A stretch of 23,405 nucleotides of DNA. Origin: a virus. The stretch spans positions 1-23,405 of the IMG/VR virus record IMGVR_UViG_3300043467_001754. One strand, given 5' to 3'. Positions within the stretch are counted from its first letter, which is position 1; each line of letters opens with the position of its first letter. Positions 6,201 through 13,043 of this stretch are shown here, piece after piece. A program made the translations under genes and the position numbers. The notes under the pieces were generated by a model. The model had not been told where the DNA came from and did not search any database. It saw only the letters and a list, made by a program, of their open reading frames with translations.

Positions 6201-6916
6201 GCCTGGTTGATCGCCCAACGAAGAGTCCCAAGACTACCATCATCTATCAGACTAGTGACCACTAGTGATGTTGCTGGTGCTGCACCAGCAGATTGAAACA
6301 CATAGCGGGTATATTCAGTAGAGCCATTAAGGCCAGTCTTTTCCCCAAGCCTCCAGCCACCCATGATGCTTCGGTTTTGCTGGCTACCACTGGTATGCCA
6401 AGACATTCTTTGCGCGCCTGTCTGACCGCTCCAAGCATCATATGTGTCTGCGGAACATTGTTGGATTGTTTGATTGGGGGAGAAACCAAATGACCAATCA
6501 TTAAAATACCAGTAAGAACCGTTAGATAGATGTGCGGTAGTCGTATTAGTTGAACACATAGACTGTCCTGGTGTCTCAGTAAATACTTCTGTTCTCGGGG
6601 CTGCAGCTAACAGGTCAAGCGTTGTGCCCCCTGTTGGCCCACCAGCAACCATAATATATTCTTCGTCACATGCATTGGTTATAACCGAAAATAAACTACT
6701 GTTAGCATAGAGATTGGAGTAGCAAAGCTCCCATCCACCCTCTGTGACAGTGGAGATTGCAACCTCTTCAGCTTGACCAGAAGGATAGTATGATGGGCCA
6801 TCATTAGCTGATGCCGAGTTAACTGGCGGAACAAAAGATCCTATTAAAAATAGCGGGACAAAAATCCATGCAGCTTTACGCGTAAAAGCATATTTCAATC
6901 TAGTAGTTATATTCAT
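3257..6916 (-). CDS. Secreted beta-helix / FN3-like / 17-residue-repeat surface protein (1219 aa)
   Basis: GGAGGG lies a few bases before the ATG. Order of parts: basic N-terminus and signal peptide (about 1-37, S-A-S-A then N-D); an N-terminal domain with several Cys; a V-V-T-S-L-x-D-D-G-S-L-G-T-L-R-W-A-I-N-Q-A-N segment (219-240) typical of secreted right-handed beta-helix proteins; N-x-F/N-G-rich beta-helix repeats (about 285-530); an FN3-like domain (about 533-645); a Thr/Pro/Glu linker (646-745); fourteen 17-residue helical repeats (748-985); a Gly/Ser linker (1087-1111); and two hydrophobic segments near the C-terminus (about 1174-1189 and 1195-1210). It resembles wall- or membrane-attached proteins of aquatic Actinobacteria more than a virion part. 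Sampled GC is clearly above the neighbours (for example 33 of 60 bases at 5041-5100), so host origin is likely. Attachment, receptor decoy or surface change are possible roles. Confidence 0.8.
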   Translation of the reverse strand: MNITTRLKYAFTRKAAWIFVPLFLIGSFVPPVNSASANDGPSYYPSGQAEEVAISTVTEGGWELCYSNLYANSSLFSVITNACDEEYIMVAGGPTGGTTLDLLAAAPRTEVFTETPGQSMCSTNTTTAHLSNGSYWYFNDWSFGFSPNQTIQQCSADTYDAWSGQTGAQRMSWHTSGSQQNRSIMGGWRLGEKTGLNGSTEYTRYVFQSAGAAPATSLVVTSLIDDGSLGTLRWAINQANAQAGGIYDSITFAEGLEGTVTLTSDLPAITDGITITGTGMATTIIDGNNLYRAIYNNGSRTIVIEDMTFKQGKNVSWDGGLIYNASGTMTFNRIKISNHSSWAFYQGGGGVTTFNNSQFTNNGYAITSDHGNTPDTLSLTDTDYSNRIYVNGSTFTSNTYGIRTERFVKIDNSQFTGNTQFGAYLGGLNRQQVLNSTFTSNGVGVYFSSYIPTSWAVGAGNQTVSGNTFNGNTTAIQFANNWNNGSSVYNGVSANSFSTASGNTFGTTAQNTNNFSGSGYVESNNTITAAYLNPVTNLTAVANADGSVDLDWDASAASNTSIYGYSVSFYDLTVIGGATSGGWGVWTNQGTNYSLSTEMFSGSNPVTTGYGPVRFGIKAMTAGCAGVGTGSCTYGPEVTVDATVLDPTPTSSTTTTTTSTTVAPVVVTPPYGTTVPLPQYPEPETESTTVPLPVETGTGIELPTETIPEYSEPIEIDPTETETVVVIIPPDDYTFTDIEDNEPITTVILDNILENTFTTDIEADEVGAVLDTLLGAELTNTQFDNVLEAVFTEDVSADVFTEALTTMLDADITSAQLTAVLDSAFSEDTSAENMVSALVSIFDGPLSSGDLDTVMAAVFDEDISVADTMTVLEDLLETNLSMSETEAIFDSVFDDDLSDAETIDLIVDVLADELTSELLNTVLGAVFDEEVSNEVLIETFTAVLGNELDAESVGVIVDVLESDTITNDQVSQVVDLITGQEGGIDPGQSAELSASPKVLESITPDQATEVFAALDVANVSPEQEAQLAEALTNAPDDIKDALEQEVDIYGEGFDDYVAVGSQVDVGSRRTLIAATTAVAGVVGTAATGGASGGSTGGSGGSSGGGSGGSGSTNTEGRSRREEEGQEAAGEIAGPEEDENGKFTRNSIFKYEEGTMERKFNLWGFIKKFAKETAGLSFTLAGSVVVFITLSGDTRKIAMIATGVALAVHYTHQMLQNDED
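3962..4675 (-). repeat. Fourteen tandem 17-residue (51-bp) helical repeats
   Basis: Residues 748-985 of the 1219-aa protein divide without gaps into fourteen 17-residue units that begin at 748, 765, 782, 799, 816, 833, 850, 867, 884, 901, 918, 935, 952 and 969. A typical unit has the pattern x-x-x-x-V-L-x-x-V-F-D-E-D-[IVL]-[ST]-x-x. Alternate units are more alike (Phe at 757, 791, 825, 859, 893 and 927, exactly 34 apart), so the working unit may be a 34-residue helix pair. The DNA units are diverged, arguing for old duplication. Confidence 0.85.
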
Positions 6917-6962
6917 TTGCCCTCCGCAAATAATAGTAATGACTAGATAATAAATATTTTGA

Positions 6963-8927
6963 TTAATCTATATCAAGAAGCCAAGAATTAAAAGAATTTT
7001 TCTTTCCTGTTTCCATATAAGAAGTTAAATCACTAAGTTCTTTTAGCGCTCTAGTTTCAGCTTGTGCCTGTGATGGTTTGCTTCCGCTTTCTGAAGAAAC
7101 ACCATACTTTTTGAACCAATTAACCAACACATTAAAAGCTACATTAACATCAGAGTCTTGTTTCCAAGTATTTTCTCCACCGATATTCCATGGGTTAAAT
7201 AAAAATCCTACGCCCCTAACATTCCAAGGTTTGTCTATTTTTTTCATGATTGATACTTGAGGTATATATGGAAGTTGAATGTTTGTAAGTTGTTTTTCTA
7301 AATAATTAGAAGGCAAACTAAATTTAGATTTCATCATCCACACTTGATTAGCGGGTATCCTCGCCCAATCAGCTAAGTAAGACGAAGCATTCTTTCTATC
7401 AGCTATGTTGTATTCACCTTCAAAAGCTGGCGTGTTTGCATTAATCAAAGCAAGTGCAGAATTTTTAGAAGACTTCGAGGGACTAGATGCTTTGCCCTTA
7501 ATGTCTTTTATAATATTTTCATTTTTTATAAAAGCTTCCCATGCGTACTTCTTATTATTTTTACTAAGATCTGCTTCTCCGCTAACAGCATAAGGAACAG
7601 ACCAAAGCATCGCTGTTCCAAGCCAACCATTTTTGGGGTCAAAACTATTTGTGTCTTCTGGCTTACATCTTATTTGTAAAAACCCTAAATGTTCTGAACC
7701 ATTTGCTACACCTATTCCTATTTTATTTTCAGCTAAGTTTCCTTCTCTAGAAGCAATAGCTGTAAACACCGCCGCCAAACCAAAAGAAAAGTTTCCGACC
7801 AATGGATGAACCATCATTTCAAAAAATTCATCATATGTTAAAAAATCACCCGGATCAGATGAACCATTATATGGTTTAGCTACTTTAAATATTTTAGGGG
7901 AAAGACCATCTAAATTTTTTAGGCTAGGAAGCACTGTAAATTTATTGCTAGTTACTGTTGTTTGCCTGCCAAAAGCACCACCTCCTGTTTGAAATGGTGT
8001 TGAACTTTTGCGTGCAGGAGCATCAAAATCTATATTAGAATTGATACTTTCATTGATAATATTTGGTTTTACCGAAAGATTAGTTAAGGCTGGCGTTGAA
8101 CTTACTTTTTTTGTTGCGCTAACTATGTTTGGATTAACTTTATTTAAAACTTGTTTAATAGTTGAAGCCTTTTTGAGATCTTCCATTTTACTTCTAACCA
8201 ATGGAGTAGCAAAAGCAACTATGTAATACGTTATATGCCAATCGTCATCTGACAAAAAATTTTCTCTTGACCAACCATAGTTTAACATATTATTAGCCAT
8301 CCAATCGATAGCTTTTTTATTTTTAAAAATATCGTTATGCAAATCTACAGATATGCCCCAACCATGATTCGACATCCCGGGTGTCGCCATAGGTGGATCT
8401 CCAGCTTTAGAATATTCTCTTTTTTTATACCACCATTTTCCGCTGTCATTAGGGTATAAAGAATTTGGCCACCAATACTTTATATAATCATTACCAACAA
8501 AACTCCCACCATATGCAGAAGAAGATCGGCTGACACCATCTTCAAGTACAGGGTTAGCCGCCACTGTCGGGAACTCATGGTTGTTAATAAATAGTTTTCC
8601 GTTACGCCTCCATTCAGGTTTATCATCAAAATACGCTGGGTATCTTCTATCGTATTTTCTAGACCACGGAGTTGGTGAATACTTTTGTTTAAAGTTTTTT
8701 ACTGCGTTATTTAAATCTCTAAAAGCTGAAGTGACTCTTAGTTTATACTTTGTCGCAGCAAAAAGGTCGTCTGCCATTACTTTAAAAGATATTGCAGCTG
8801 TTCCGAGACAGTTTAAAACTTTCTCCAAGACCAAAGCTTTGAAGTGTTGGGCCAAAGTGAGCAGGTACTCCATTTTCATTAGGTACGTATAGACCAGAAC
8901 TCTTATCATAATGAGTCCATGTTTCAA
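6963..8927 (-). CDS. Tail-type lysin: M15 peptidase plus lysozyme-like domain (main frame)
   Basis: Numbering is from the first ATG of this frame, but the true N-terminus is probably the 66-residue frame at 8982-8782, joined by a one-base shift between about 8840 and 8782. The M15 (VanY-like) domain has S-A-F-R (67-70), S-N-H188-x-x-G-x-x-x-D195 and D-D-W-H231-I, so zinc ligands are intact. A linker (about 250-345) leads to a lysozyme-like region with I-A-S-R-E395-G-N and G-F-L-Q-I (415-419), matching the catalytic Glu and G-L-M-Q-I motif of transglycosylases. It should cut both the peptide and glycan parts of peptidoglycan. No signal peptide and its place after the tail-fibre-like gene suggest a virion-borne entry enzyme. 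The family normally keeps its two activities in order on one chain, as here. Confidence 0.75.
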   Translation of the reverse strand: MKHGLIMIRVLVYTYLMKMEYLLTLAQHFKALVLEKVLNCLGTAAISFKVMADDLFAATKYKLRVTSAFRDLNNAVKNFKQKYSPTPWSRKYDRRYPAYFDDKPEWRRNGKLFINNHEFPTVAANPVLEDGVSRSSSAYGGSFVGNDYIKYWWPNSLYPNDSGKWWYKKREYSKAGDPPMATPGMSNHGWGISVDLHNDIFKNKKAIDWMANNMLNYGWSRENFLSDDDWHITYYIVAFATPLVRSKMEDLKKASTIKQVLNKVNPNIVSATKKVSSTPALTNLSVKPNIINESINSNIDFDAPARKSSTPFQTGGGAFGRQTTVTSNKFTVLPSLKNLDGLSPKIFKVAKPYNGSSDPGDFLTYDEFFEMMVHPLVGNFSFGLAAVFTAIASREGNLAENKIGIGVANGSEHLGFLQIRCKPEDTNSFDPKNGWLGTAMLWSVPYAVSGEADLSKNNKKYAWEAFIKNENIIKDIKGKASSPSKSSKNSALALINANTPAFEGEYNIADRKNASSYLADWARIPANQVWMMKSKFSLPSNYLEKQLTNIQLPYIPQVSIMKKIDKPWNVRGVGFLFNPWNIGGENTWKQDSDVNVAFNVLVNWFKKYGVSSESGSKPSQAQAETRALKELSDLTSYMETGKKNSFNSWLLDID

Positions 8928-8982
8928 ATGGGTCCCTATCTAGTTGCCTTATTGGCCAATCATTTCTTGTTTTTAAACTCAT
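8782..8982 (-). CDS. N-terminal piece of the M15/lysozyme-like protein, out of frame with the rest (66 aa)
   Basis: ATG at 8982 overlaps the previous gene's stop (ATGA, 8982-8979), and AGAGGAG lies 13 bases upstream. The sequence up to about residue 53 (hydrophilic, with Y-V-P-N-E-N-G-V-P-A-H-F-G-P) reads like a normal virion protein, while the 6963 frame over the same DNA gives unlikely Met/Leu-rich sequence. Moving one base forward near codons 54-66 continues into the M15 frame. Two spots invite it: a TTTT run (G-AAA-G-TTTT-AAA) and the terminal TTT-TAA, where a Phe tRNA could re-pair perfectly one base ahead. Sequencing error, a true mutation or programmed +1 frameshifting are all open. 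Confidence 0.6.
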   Translation of the reverse strand: MSLKTRNDWPIRQLDRDPFETWTHYDKSSGLYVPNENGVPAHFGPTLQSFGLGESFKLSRNSCNIF

Positions 8983-11900
8983 TGTGATTTATACACTCCT
9001 CTTGCGCCATCTAAGCTAAAGCCTATGGGTGTTATAAATTTAGCTGAAGCTTTTCTTTCTTTAACATTTGTTTTTTCTGATTCAGGGCCAGAGTATCTAA
9101 CATAATTTCTTGTAGCATCAATATTGAGATAGTCTGACGGAACAAAAATTTTACCTAAAGGATATGTTCTTCTTAAAGTTTTATTCCAAACCATTCCATA
9201 CCACCAGTTGCCATTTATAATAAATGTATTTGGGTTATCAAATATTGCAGCCTGAGCAATGTTTAGTGTTGCAGAAGCTATTTGGAACCATTCTAAACCA
9301 TTCCACATATATATTTTATCTGTGTCAGTTTCATATATTGTTTCAGAAAAACCAGGTGCCACAGGCCTTTCCGTAGACAAACACTTATATGTAACATTAT
9401 ATTCTTGTGTTTGCGATTCCGACAAAGAAACTCTGAATTCAAAAGAGTCACCATTCCTCCAAATTAATTTGTTCCTCAAAGACAAACCAGGACCATGATC
9501 CGTCACCCTATTCTCACACGGTGCCTGCCTGTATCTATCGACTGCTAGCTCAGGAATAGATTTCATTCCACCATACATAGAAAAGAAACATACCGCCAAA
9601 GATTCTGTTTCTCCAGTGCACTTAGGTGCGTCCCTTTCTAAACCTATTTTTCCGATATTCTTTACCACTCCCGCATCATCTGATATATTAAATTCTAAAA
9701 TCCAAGAAGTGTGTGAAGCTATTTGAGATATAATTAAATCTTGTTTTAATGATTTAAATTTTGTTCCAGCGAACTCAGCATTGCGTGCCCATAGACCATC
9801 ATTAGATTGAAGTGTTGTTTCATTCTTCACTGGATCATTAATAACTATTACGCCATCAGTAGGTGGTTGAACAGTTTCATTAGGTGGAGTTACCTCTGGG
9901 TTTCCAGGAATTACTGGAGCTGGCTTTGGCGGCGTGACTCCTGGAGTTGGATTTGGGTTTACTGGTTTAGGTTTTGTCGGCTTAGGTTTTGGAGCCGGCG
10001 TTGGAGAAGGTGCTGGAGCCACTGGAGCCACTGGCATATTTGGATCTGGTATAGTTGTAAACGTTATACTATCCCACTTACCTGCGTTACCAGACCAAGA
10101 TTTGCCGGCAGAAGACTTAAGAACATGAGCCCCAATAAAAACACTTATATCTGTGTTATAAGGCAAAACATTTTTAGGCGTAATAGTTATACTGTTGTAA
10201 TCTAAGAAAGAAACTTCAGAACTAAATATATCTATTTTAGCTAAAGCTTTAGTAGTATTTTTTTTGTAGAAGAAAATAGACCCGCTATTTCTTACCATAG
10301 ACAAGTCAAATTCTAGCGTTAACTTAACATCTATATTAACTCTTTTATTATCATTTTCTGGGGTTAATGAAGTAACTGAATATGACAAAAACTTTGGTTC
10401 AGGAACTACGGGGCCTAATGGGGCGGTAGTTGTAGGTGGCGCAACACCGTCTCTTTGATCTGGGATGGTTATCTTAGGGATAGGGACTGTTGTGACCGGC
10501 ACTGTTGTCACAATCGTGCTTGACGGTGATCCGTTAGCAGGAGTTGTAGTAGTAGATGGTGTAACCACTGTTGTCGTCGTGACGCCATTAGCAACAACGG
10601 TTGTTGTAGTAGAAGTGCCATTTGGGGCAACTGTCGTAGAAGTACTAGGCGTATACGGTGGTAGTACTGGGATTTTTGGTGGGAAAACAATAGTCGTAGT
10701 GGTTATGGAACCGTTAGGATTGCTGACTGTAGTTGTTGTAGATTGTTGTGCTGGGAGAGTTGTCGTTGTAGTGGCCCTAGGAGTGGTGGTGGTCGTTGTG
10801 GTTGCTATTGGTCTTGGGGCTCCAATACCAGCCGCTCCAGCTCCAGGCCTTGCACCTGGTGCAGCTGGGATATATTTAGTTACAGTTGTCGTAGTTGATG
10901 GCAACAAAGTAGTAGTCGTCCCAATTTGTATTGTAGTTGGAGTTGTTGAAGAGGTAGGCGGTACGTTGATAGGCGCAGTCGGGATGCCCGTAATTAAATC
11001 ATCTACAATGTCAATATAATTAGGCGGGTGTATTCCATCGCCAGGAGCGTTAAAATCTCCAACAAATATAAATCCATACTTTTTGCAAAGCATTTCTAAT
11101 TTAAGATTAAAATATGTTCCAGGATACTTATCGTTCAGTTGTTTGGATATTCCCATGACATAAACTAAAGCAATTAGTTTTCTATCTGTAAAAACTTTTA
11201 TTTGGTCAAACTGCTTTTTTGCATCACTCAATGCGCTGGCAACATTGCTAGCTTGCTTTATCTGATTTGATGCCCCGGTTGAAAGCCATAATATTCTGCC
11301 GTTTAGCTGCTTGTCTTTTTGATCTATATACTTAAGAACGTTATTTATTCTCCTTGAGACTTCGTACATGTTATCCCCGACTTTATGATGATACCCATCC
11401 CAAACGCAAAACTGGCTGTATAAACCACTCGACTTAGGAAAATAAGTTTCATTCTGACAAGCAGAAGGGTCGTTAAGAAAAACGTTTGGCACAACTTGTG
11501 AAGTTTCCACTCCTGGATTCAAAGAATCATATCTATCAGATAATCCTACTGCAATACTGTCACCAATTATAATTGGTACCTTATTAGTTATCGTTGTTAC
11601 ATTTGATGGGGTGATTGTTGTTGTTGGGGACAGACCATCTCTTTGATCTGGATAAACTATTTTAGGAGCGACAGTTGTAGTAGTAGACTTTGGCGGGACA
11701 GTTGTTGTTGTTGACTTCTTGGGTATAGTTGTTGTTGTAGTTGCTTTAGGTATTGTTGTGCTAGTTGTAGGTTTTGCCGGGATAGTGGTTGTTGGCGCAG
11801 AAGGAACAGTTGTTGTTACTGGAATATTTTTTCTAATATCCGGATTTCTTAATAACTGATCTATTTTTTGTCTTTCTATAAGAATTTTAGAATCTAAATA

Positions 11901-13043
11901 CCCACTTATATCTTTCTTAATGTCGAAAAACCCCTCTTGAAGACTTCGTATTTGGTTCGATTCCAAAACTGTTTCGGTACCGAGAATAAACATTATATTA
12001 AATGGAGAAACAGTGGTAACTGATAATTTTACTGGATAAACTTTGTTATCCAATCTAGTAACACGAGCCCAATGATTTGCTGGCTTATTATCTGGAGTCG
12101 CCATTCCTGAAGGCCATTTCTCGACTTTTTTAAATGCGTCAACAGTATTTTTGGCTCCGCTCCCTCCGGAATTAAATGGGAAAGTATAATCTGGCTTAAT
12201 TGAATAATAAGAATTATTAAATGTAAAGTTTCTAGTCACAAGTTTGTTGTATACATAATCTAGGTCATTTAAAATTACAACTTTTCCATTTTGCATTAAA
12301 TCGGCCAGAGCACTGTGCGCTAACTTTAGATTGTATGAATACAGCGAATCTCTTTGTTCTATTTCCAAAGACGACGTGGCTATCATTCTGCCATTAAGCT
12401 TATTCAACAATGGAACAAAATTTTTTTCTACATAATTTTTGTATTCTGGCAAATAGTATATTGTAGACTTGTAGGGGGGATTACCTGGAACATACTCGAC
12501 GATGCGTAGTGGGTTGTCGCCCGTCACAACATTCACTAAATCTGATAAATTTACCGCTTGAACGTTTGTAAGTTTCTCTACGGCTAAACCTCCTGGCTGC
12601 TCATTTTCGAGCCTAGATATAGAAATTTTTAAATTTTCTGGGTACAGTGCATTATTTTTTTTATTTGATATTTCTTTTCTAAAACCCCATAAGTAATTAT
12701 AATTTTTAATTTCATCAGAAGTGGTTGCTGGTTGTTCTCCAATACTATCTGTTCTAACAATTGTTTTTTTTGTAATAACTGCTGGACTTTTTATTCCAAT
12801 ATAATTTAATGTATTAGCCATGATCCCAGCATAACCATTTACGGCGGTTGGGTTAACTACTAAAATAGTTGGTCCATTAATTCTTGGAACAACATTATTG
12901 TCCCAAGGAGAAGATCCAATTGGCTTAACAGGTGTGACCGTAGTGGTCTTTGTTGTCGGCTCTACAATAGTTTGCCAATAGCCACCACCTGCACCTGGAA
13001 ATATTGAGGGAATTTCAACATTTTTGCCAGACCCGGTCAACAC
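8979..13043 (-). CDS. Giant tail/adhesion protein with SGNH hydrolase and Ig-like domains (1354 aa)
   Basis: The frame opens at a GTG (13043) inside the upstream gene, so the start is uncertain. Order of parts: a LytR C-terminal-like segment with I-L-V-V-N-P-T-A-V-N-G-Y-A-G (60-73); an unassigned region (100-400); a Thr/Pro linker (409-485); an SGNH/GDSL hydrolase with G-D-S496, G-A-S-N593 and D669-G-I-H672 as catalytic blocks; a second long Thr/Pro linker (696-876); a Big_5/SbsA-like Ig domain (882-1000); a Pro/Lys linker (1001-1062); and a C-terminal beta-rich domain with four or five Cys. It probably binds the cell surface and removes acyl or acetyl groups from wall or glycan polymers. Its stop overlaps the next ATG. 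Virion location is inferred from context. Confidence 0.8.
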   Translation of the reverse strand: MLTGSGKNVEIPSIFPGAGGGYWQTIVEPTTKTTTVTPVKPIGSSPWDNNVVPRINGPTILVVNPTAVNGYAGIMANTLNYIGIKSPAVITKKTIVRTDSIGEQPATTSDEIKNYNYLWGFRKEISNKKNNALYPENLKISISRLENEQPGGLAVEKLTNVQAVNLSDLVNVVTGDNPLRIVEYVPGNPPYKSTIYYLPEYKNYVEKNFVPLLNKLNGRMIATSSLEIEQRDSLYSYNLKLAHSALADLMQNGKVVILNDLDYVYNKLVTRNFTFNNSYYSIKPDYTFPFNSGGSGAKNTVDAFKKVEKWPSGMATPDNKPANHWARVTRLDNKVYPVKLSVTTVSPFNIMFILGTETVLESNQIRSLQEGFFDIKKDISGYLDSKILIERQKIDQLLRNPDIRKNIPVTTTVPSAPTTTIPAKPTTSTTIPKATTTTTIPKKSTTTTVPPKSTTTTVAPKIVYPDQRDGLSPTTTITPSNVTTITNKVPIIIGDSIAVGLSDRYDSLNPGVETSQVVPNVFLNDPSACQNETYFPKSSGLYSQFCVWDGYHHKVGDNMYEVSRRINNVLKYIDQKDKQLNGRILWLSTGASNQIKQASNVASALSDAKKQFDQIKVFTDRKLIALVYVMGISKQLNDKYPGTYFNLKLEMLCKKYGFIFVGDFNAPGDGIHPPNYIDIVDDLITGIPTAPINVPPTSSTTPTTIQIGTTTTLLPSTTTTVTKYIPAAPGARPGAGAAGIGAPRPIATTTTTTTPRATTTTTLPAQQSTTTTVSNPNGSITTTTIVFPPKIPVLPPYTPSTSTTVAPNGTSTTTTVVANGVTTTTVVTPSTTTTPANGSPSSTIVTTVPVTTVPIPKITIPDQRDGVAPPTTTAPLGPVVPEPKFLSYSVTSLTPENDNKRVNIDVKLTLEFDLSMVRNSGSIFFYKKNTTKALAKIDIFSSEVSFLDYNSITITPKNVLPYNTDISVFIGAHVLKSSAGKSWSGNAGKWDSITFTTIPDPNMPVAPVAPAPSPTPAPKPKPTKPKPVNPNPTPGVTPPKPAPVIPGNPEVTPPNETVQPPTDGVIVINDPVKNETTLQSNDGLWARNAEFAGTKFKSLKQDLIISQIASHTSWILEFNISDDAGVVKNIGKIGLERDAPKCTGETESLAVCFFSMYGGMKSIPELAVDRYRQAPCENRVTDHGPGLSLRNKLIWRNGDSFEFRVSLSESQTQEYNVTYKCLSTERPVAPGFSETIYETDTDKIYMWNGLEWFQIASATLNIAQAAIFDNPNTFIINGNWWYGMVWNKTLRRTYPLGKIFVPSDYLNIDATRNYVRYSGPESEKTNVKERKASAKFITPIGFSLDGARGVYKSQ
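9858..10043 (-). repeat. Pro/Lys-rich linker coding segment
   Basis: Residues 1001-1062 of the 1354-aa protein are built almost only of Pro, Ala, Lys, Val, Thr and Asn, with P-K-P-K-P-T-K-P-K-P-like runs. They separate the Ig-like domain from the C-terminal domain and are probably an extended, rigid spacer. The + strand frame opposite is a shadow. Confidence 0.7.
10416..10958 (-). repeat. Long Thr/Pro low-complexity linker coding segment
   Basis: Residues 696-876 of the 1354-aa protein contain many T-T-T-T-[TV]-[VPI] runs coded by GTTGTTGTAGTAGT-like DNA (as seen on the + strand). The segment joins the SGNH domain to the Ig-like domain and ends with P-D-Q-R-D-G (10446-10463). Such linkers are typical of actinobacterial surface proteins. 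Confidence 0.8.
11589..11819 (-). repeat. Thr/Pro low-complexity linker coding segment
   Basis: Residues 409-485 of the 1354-aa protein repeat a P-K-x-T-T-T-T-[TV]-[VI]-P-like unit about every 10 residues. They end with P-D-Q-R-D-G (11634-11651), then the SGNH hydrolase begins. The two linkers share a 14-base identical sequence, TCTCTTTGATCTGG on the + strand, at their ends. Confidence 0.8.

Noticed and set aside
8821-8832. TTTAAAC as a -1 slippery site
   Set aside because: The needed shift is +1 from the 66-residue frame into the catalytic frame; a -1 slip at TTTAAAC would move in the opposite direction.
10465-11019. Long + strand Val-rich open frame of 184 residues
   Set aside because: It is the reverse complement of the Thr-linker coding DNA of the 1354-aa gene (poly-Thr reads as poly-Val in the other direction) and has no domain.
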